From: Steromphala cineraria
Lineage: Eukaryota > Mollusca > Gastropoda > Trochida > Trochidae
Assembly (NCBI GenBank): GCA_916613615.1
Contig: OU744725.1
Span: 57,420,575-57,484,574 of the forward strand
Length of the DNA: 64,000 bases
Direction: 5' to 3'
Part shown: positions 59,201 through 64,000 of the stretch, one piece after another
How the letters are laid out: every line of letters begins with the position of its first letter
How positions within the stretch are numbered: position 1 is the stretch's first letter
The notes under the pieces: model-generated
What the model was told of the DNA's origin: nothing
The model's input: only the letters and a program-made list of their open reading frames with translations
Database searches by the model: none
Made by a program: the position numbers and the translations under genes

Positions 59201-62019
59201 CTCTATAGCGAGAGTCTTTTACAGTATTACTTGTGTTTGCGATCTGATGTTATGTATGTATTCATATTAATAATTAATTGAAACAGCATACTTTGAAATT
59301 GTAATTAATGTAAAATATGTGAACATTGTTAAAAATTGTATATGTTACAGTGAAATTGAGTTCTAAATGCAAGGCCGAAGGAGCTTTGTAAGATACCAGA
59401 CACTGCACTTTAATATACCTATTTCGATCCAACTGCGAAATTGAATACAGTTGCGTATCTTAAGTTTGTTCACTTAACTTCGTATTCTAGTGCAAATAAC
59501 ATGTAATTTGTAACGTCTTTGAGACTTCATATCATTTTGAAAATGAAACCGATAATGATGAAATTTCACTGCAAAAGTTAAGATTTAGTTAGCGTTTGCA
59601 TATTCGTATATCATACCTAGCAGATAGTTGTAACAAATTTGGCAGGTCATTGAAGTGACCAGGGGTCAAAATTTCGAAACACTGATTTCTATTTTGCTCT
59701 ACAAAATCCTTCATAAGTGATCAACAGCTATGGATCTTATTCATATGTGTTCCTTTTCGCCAAGGCAACGTAACTGTGCTTTTTTTCTACCTACAAAGTT
59801 TGCATGCATGATTTTAATCGAAATTTAAGAAAATTCGAATTTGACAAATATGACCCCATCTGTCTATTTAACAAAACCAAATATCGAGTGACAAGACGAT
59901 CCCAAAATATTGTTTGGGAATGGTTATTTTACACATGAACAATTGATGATCTTCTGTAAGTGGTCCTGGGGTTATTTTATGAACGTCAAAACGGAACCCA
60001 TTTTATATGATGTTTGCACTAAGCTCACATGCAGGTAAAAACTTTTGGTATGCAGCTGTGTTTCAATTTATATTGTTGAAATCACGTATCGGTTCATTGG
60101 GCCTTCCTTTTTTTCCTTCCTATTTTAATCATTTCATAAACTGCTATTTACTCAAATGCCACACAATCGGAATGTCTGACAATAAAGACGTCTGAGAATG
60201 TAGGTCACCCAGGCTTTTTAGATAAACAATGTCTAAAAAGTTGGAAAGTTCAACATAATATTCAGTCTAAGTAAACCTAGCCTCAATATTATCCGTTTTA
60301 CTCCTTTACTGAGTCTAAAAAGGTCTAGTAGAGGGTCGCGTCAGCCGACCTTTCTGCGACCTATGACCCTCCAACGTTATACGTGCGAAGGCAGACTATT
60401 GTGGCTTGGTTAGCTGAGTTCTGGTTGGTCAATTCGATACGTGGGCTGACGCGACCCTCTACTAGGCCTTTCTAGACTCAGTATAGGAGTGAAACGGATA
60501 ATATTGAGGCTAGGTTTACGTAGAATGACATAATATTTTTCATATTTTCAAATTTTACCTCCAAAGCGGGACTATTTTGGCCGAATATGTAAGTTCAAAC
60601 TACTTACAGGTAAAAACAATAATGTTCAATAATTTTGTTATTGTCATGAGATTGTATTTAATTCAGCAAGAACGTTCACTTATCTTTTATTATAACCAGG
60701 CATCATTCATCATCGTTTTGGTTGGAGTTCAATATTCAATATTTAAGTTATGGTAAATATCAGTAATATGCCAAAATAAACACACTGAAATGAACATTTT
60801 TTAAAAATGTTTTAGTTTTTGCATTTCATAACCTAGTTTTACAAAATCGACTGTCCCTGAATTGTTAAACTATCTTTTAGCAAAACGGATAAGTACTCAT
60901 TGTTATTGAACATAATTCAAATGGTTATAGTTCAGCAGAGCGACAATAAAATCCTTAAAGGGGCAGTAGCACGTTTTAAGAGGGAATATAAGATTTAGGT
61001 GATACAAGGCAAATGGAATTAAACGTTCCACTTGAAAGACAATGTATTTAATCTAAATGAAGCAGTACTTTAATATATCAAATATATAATGTTAAGTTCA
61101 GCCATGCGATTCCTTCTTCTTACACAAAATGAATTAAAGGTGATTACACAAAAATAGCCGCTAATGGATTGTGTGTGAATCTTTATAATTTGTTCTCTGA
61201 CTATGGATGATTGGTTTGTATAATGAGTTTATTGACACTATCAAAATAATACATTTAGCATTAACGTACAATTATCAGTGAAAAATTTAAAATACAAAAT
61301 GTAACGTGCTACTGCCCCTTTAAGGTGTACAACCAATACTATCCAAAAACAGAATTATGAACTTGTGTGAAACACAACAACAAATAAAACTATAATTTTC
61401 CTTCCAAGTACATAACGGATTAAATGAAGTTGAAGACGAATTTCACTTTCTGCTCGTCTACAAAACCTTCACCCAACTGAGGGAATCTTGTATCCAACCT
61501 AAGCACTATAAATATCCAAATATTATAACATTTGTTGATTTATTAAGTTCCACATGTCGGCAAACACTGTTAAACTAAAGCAATACATATTTTTCGCTTT
61601 TAAATTATACCCGTTACTCCATCAATAATTGTATAATTGTTAAATGTTAACTACATAGTTTAAATTTTGTGTAAAATTGTATATATTCTTTTATGTCCAC
61701 TTTAAAAAATCGGTTTATATTGCAAATGTCCTTTGGGGTTTGAGCCTTTGACTTGAATAAACATTCATTCATTGAAAATATAAACTAATTTAATGGCTTA
61801 TGCGTTTCTTATTTTGCATAGGATATATGACTGGTATATTGAAAAGGAATAATTGTCTTTTTAACATTTTTGATTAAAATATGGGATGTTTCGAATAGAT
61901 ATTGATATAATTAGTGTTTTACGTGTGTGAAAAATTAATTGAATACCATAACAATGTTATTATATCATCTTACCTTTAAAACATGCAATGACGATGCCAA
62001 GGAACAAACCTATAGACAT
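56016..62019 (-). CDS. Lectin B: secreted C-type lectin domain protein, 4 exons, intact
   Basis: Exons 61974-62019, 58012-58103, 57416-57506 and 56016-56227 join through GT-AG introns (phases 1, 0, 1) into 441 nt, a 146-residue protein plus stop. Residues 1-15 are a hydrophobic signal peptide (MSIGLFLGIVIACFK). The rest is one C-type lectin domain: C-P-N-G-W at 21-25, the first Cys pair region at 19-32, a SLGSNLATVES core at 51-61, WLGG at 82-85, E-P-D at 111-113, W-G-D at 130-132 and the terminal FIC at 141-143. The family binds sugars or other ligands outside the cell, often with calcium. Here the selectivity triplet is EPD, a mix of mannose-type EPN and galactose-type QPD, and the usual WND is WGD, so specificity cannot be predicted. 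It is a tandem paralogue of lectin A, with the same phases and exon lengths (92 and 91 nt for exons 2 and 3). Intron 1 is full of mobile elements. Size is typical of small mollusc secreted lectins. Confidence 0.85.
56297..56560. repeat. Purine (GAA/GAC/AAG) tract in lectin B intron 3
   Basis: About 260 bp of GAAGAAG/GACAAAG-type triplets; in gene sense a pyrimidine tract whose end is 70 nt before the exon 4 acceptor. Its long open frames on both strands are a by-product of the triplets. Confidence 0.85.
57416..57506 (-). CDS. Lectin B exon 3 (central CTLD)
   Basis: This is a 91-nt exon after a TTCTTTCAG acceptor. It encodes NSCKSLGSNLATVES followed by AHENTFLKGFLKDVT, the alpha-helical central part of the fold, and ends in phase 1 at a GTAAGT donor. 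Length and phase equal those of lectin A exon 3. Confidence 0.9.
57537..57705. mobile_element. TTAA element, copy 9, left half (lectin B intron 2)
   Basis: It begins TTTAAAGGGGCAGTAACACG just 31 bp upstream (in gene sense) of the lectin B exon 3 acceptor. It is truncated and followed by a CATTCTC-element half. Confidence 0.8.
57706..57851. mobile_element. CATTCTC element, copy e, right part (lectin B intron 2)
   Basis: From the interior GCGTTGCTGATTGCACAAC to the terminus CTGTGGGAAGAGAATG, directly after the truncated TTAA copy 9. Confidence 0.75.
58012..58103 (-). CDS. Lectin B exon 2 (N-terminal CTLD)
   Basis: This is a 92-nt exon between a CTGCAG acceptor and a GTAAGC donor. It encodes ...CPNGWVRYEDSCYSF..., the classic start of a C-type lectin domain, ending TWSSAS in phase 0. 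It aligns almost residue by residue with lectin A exon 2. Confidence 0.9.
58143..58747. mobile_element. TACAGCTGCG element, copy 1 (lectin B intron 1)
   Basis: 605 bp with inverted ends TACAGCTGCGTATCTTAAG / ...TACGCAGCTGTA. The TA at each end could be the target duplication (Tc1/mariner-like), which is inference. It ends 40 bp upstream of lectin B exon 2. Confidence 0.8.
59446..60060. mobile_element. TACAGCTGCG element, copy 2, inverted
   Basis: Runs as the reverse complement of copy 1 across most of its length, so the two copies form a 600-bp inverted repeat with a 700-bp spacer in lectin B intron 1. Confidence 0.8.
60263..60527. mobile_element. Foldback element with 10-bp duplication (lectin B intron 1)
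   Basis: Arms of about 80 bp (CAGTCTAAGTAAACC ... GGTTTACGTAGAATG). Duplication ACATAATATT at 60253-60262 and 60528-60537. A related right half occurs at 50427-50540. Confidence 0.9.
60955..61323. mobile_element. TTAA element, copy 10 (lectin B intron 1)
   Basis: Full copy, both termini and TTAA sites intact. Confidence 0.9.
61974..62019 (-). CDS. Lectin B exon 1 (signal peptide)
   Basis: The ATG is at 62019-62017. It encodes MSIGLFLGIVIACFK and ends in phase 1 before a GTAAGA donor at 61973. The hydrophobic core is typical of a secretory signal. The start is favoured because a TATA box lies about 45 nt upstream. Confidence 0.8.
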
Positions 62020-62062
62020 GATGCCTGCTTGGGTTAAATCGTTGTTGTCAAAATAACACGAC

Positions 62063-62069
62063 CTTTATA
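62063..62069 (-). promoter_or_regulatory. TATA box of lectin B
   Basis: TATAAAG on the minus strand lies about 44 nt upstream of the lectin B ATG. That would leave a 5' leader of roughly 15-20 nt. A TTAA element begins only about 120 bp further upstream (62187), so the proximal promoter is very compact or partly element-derived. Confidence 0.5.
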
Positions 62070-62186
62070 GAGCATTCCACTATCTTTCTTTTTATAGGTT
62101 ACACTGAATTGTGGATAGCATTTGTGTTATCAGCAATTGTACTTACGATCTGGGCTATTTTATTTTGCCAAGAGTAGCTTGTACTT

Positions 62187-63052
62187 TTTAAAGGGGCAGT
62201 AGCACGTTTTTTTTTAATTTCATATTTTAGATTTTACACTGAAAATTGTACGTTAATGTTAAATGTATTATTTTGATGGTGTCAAACATCTCATTACACA
62301 AACCAATCATCCATAGTCAGAGAACAAATTATACAGATTCACATAAAGTCCATTGGCAATTTTTGCATGAACACCTTTAATTTATTTTGTATAGGAAAAA
62401 GGAATCGCAATGATGAAGTTCACATTCAATATTTGATTTATTACTGCTTCATTTAGTTTAAATACAGTGTCTTTCAATTATAACAACAACAAAATTCTAT
62501 TATATTCCCCCTAAAAACCATCTTCACAACGTCACGGGCGAAACGAAAAAGTTTCTAAACTTTTCCATTCCTCCCTTGACATTATTGGCCGTAATTTCTG
62601 CGCTAGCATTTCAACCCGCTGCACGGAAGTAGAATAGTCCAATCAGGAGACAACTTGTTAAATGAACCGATTTGAAAAAAATACTTTTGTATGCGTTTTA
62701 CAAGGGAGAGAAACACTTTATTTCAGTGATACATTAATGTTTATTTTCTCTGCATTCTCGGTGCTCATCAAAAACATGAAAACAACCATGCGGACTGAAG
62801 TTTAAAATTAAATTTCACTCCGATAGTTTTCAAAAAGATCGTCTGTTAATATTTTGAATTTGTTGCGATGTAAACGGCAATTTCATTGGCTATTTTTGAA
62901 AGAGTTGGCAAGGGGCGTAACTCGTGATCATGATAGGTGTCGCTGCTCCGGTTTTCTATCTTGTGATGGCAAGGTCTAAACGAGGAGTTGCTCGATACGT
63001 TTTCACCTTGCCGTGGGAAGATGCCTAAAAACGTGCTACTGCCCCTTTAAAA
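62187..63052. mobile_element. TTAA element, copy 11, split by a nested insert
   Basis: The left part is 62187-62518 and the right part 63024-63052, separated by a 505-bp element with a 9-bp duplication of the host (CCTAAAAAC). It lies just upstream of the lectin B promoter. Confidence 0.85.
62519..63023. mobile_element. CA...TG element with 9-bp target duplication
   Basis: Begins CATCTTC and ends GAAGATG, flanked by CCTAAAAAC on both sides (62510-62518, 63024-63032). Inner terminal similarity is imperfect. A 9-bp duplication fits Mutator-like MITEs. Confidence 0.8.
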
Positions 63053-64000
63053 CAGACCGACTAAACCAATAGCGCTGTAAATGTTTGTTTACTGGACAAA
63101 CGTGTTAGGGATACAATCATTTGTATACATGTTGTTTCATCAGGTAGTAAATGTACCAATATTTTATTATCTATAATTTCTAAATTATCATACATGTATA
63201 TCCCGAACTATTTTGGCCAGTAAATATAAGTTGTCTTATATCTCAAGTCATTGTCATCATTAAATGGATTCAAGTTACAAATTGTTTGTATTGGTTGAGT
63301 CATTATTTATTGTTTTAGTGAAATAGGCAGTAGAAATGGTTCTAAGAAGATTTTTCATCAATGTTCTCAAATAAATGCTAACAGTATCAGAGGGTCAATT
63401 ACATTACTCTACCATGGGATGCAACGATAAGGTATTACTAATTATTTCAACTTGTTTATTCAATCATATTCATTATGTAGTGTTAATATAGCTATAATGA
63501 CGATGTTTTAAATAAGCCTAATTTTAATGACATTTCTTAGTGACAATTTTTAATAAAAGATTAGAAAAAGGGAAATGAACAGTTTAGCATTGCTGTGAAA
63601 AGCAAGATCTCAGGTAATTTTCGATTATGTGGAAACCGACTAATTTTCGAATCTTTTGATTTGCTTTATATATTATGATGGAATTTTCGGCAACGATGAC
63701 ATACGTTTTCAAAAACGTTAAAATCAACATCAAATGAACTGACACAATTGAAATACACGTTTTATTTGCCTTGGTAATGTTAAAAGAATGCAAATCAGAA
63801 CGTTCTGAACTATTTCAAACTATTTATCTACCTCCATAGTAAGTTCACAGCGAGCACATAGATAAGAGTGATAAAAATGTCACTGTTGTTACTTGTTCAA
63901 TAGTAACAAGTAGTAAATACTACGTGCATACACATGATTTGTAGGTCATTGTCTGTAAATGGTTGCTTTCATCTGAGCAATGATGAAGACGTCATCAGAA
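63053..64000. other. AT-rich right edge, nothing recognised
   Basis: Upstream flank of lectin B. No exon, element terminus or RNA gene is evident. Confidence 0.6.

Overview
This is an AT-rich animal genomic window with short GT-AG exons, long introns and dense repeats. Small secreted C-type lectins, tRNA-derived SINEs, APE-type LINEs and many short inverted-repeat elements point to a lophotrochozoan, most likely a bivalve or other mollusc. That taxonomic call is inference; no marker gene is present. I see no prokaryotic, organellar or exogenous viral sequence.

Three multi-exon genes lie head to tail on the minus strand. (1) Lectin B has exons at 61974-62019, 58012-58103, 57416-57506 and 56016-56227. 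It is an intact 146-residue secreted C-type lectin with a TATA box. (2) Lectin A has exons at 50898-50946, 49579-49670, 45591-45681 and 44158-44364. It is a paralogue with matching exon phases, near-identical exon sizes and a frameshift in its last exon. (3) The receptor gene has exons at 39561-39612, 31454-31822, 30692-31048, 29337-29429, 28660-28756 and 24034-24430. The joined frame is exactly 455 codons. It encodes a signal peptide, a SUEL (galactose/rhamnose-lectin)-like domain, a second Cys-rich beta-type domain, one transmembrane helix and a tyrosine-rich tail with an ITIM-like site. A secreted-lectin pair beside a lectin-like membrane receptor suggests a recognition/immune locus; that functional link is inference.

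The left part (1-24 kb) is gene-poor. It holds a nearly intact LINE (4477-9497, minus) with ORF1 and an EN-RT ORF2 broken by one in-frame stop. The LINE is flanked by 270-bp direct repeats. A second, decayed LINE (45852-48896) sits in intron 2 of lectin A between 195/200-bp direct repeats that include the 3' splice site of exon 3. Two LINEs with such long flanking duplications is the most unusual structural feature here. ORF1 of the first LINE carries a degenerate 2A-like motif.

The remaining sequence is mostly repeats. There are about eleven copies of a TTAA-flanked element (termini AGGGGCAGTAGCACG) and five copies of a CATTCTCTCCCC element. A set of palindromic elements with CA...TG termini has 9-10-bp target duplications. 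Three copies of a TACAGCTGCG element, tRNA-type SINEs, and clusters of TGACGTCA sites carried by foldback repeats are also present. Exon borders were read by eye from GT/AG sites and phase; no transcript evidence was available.
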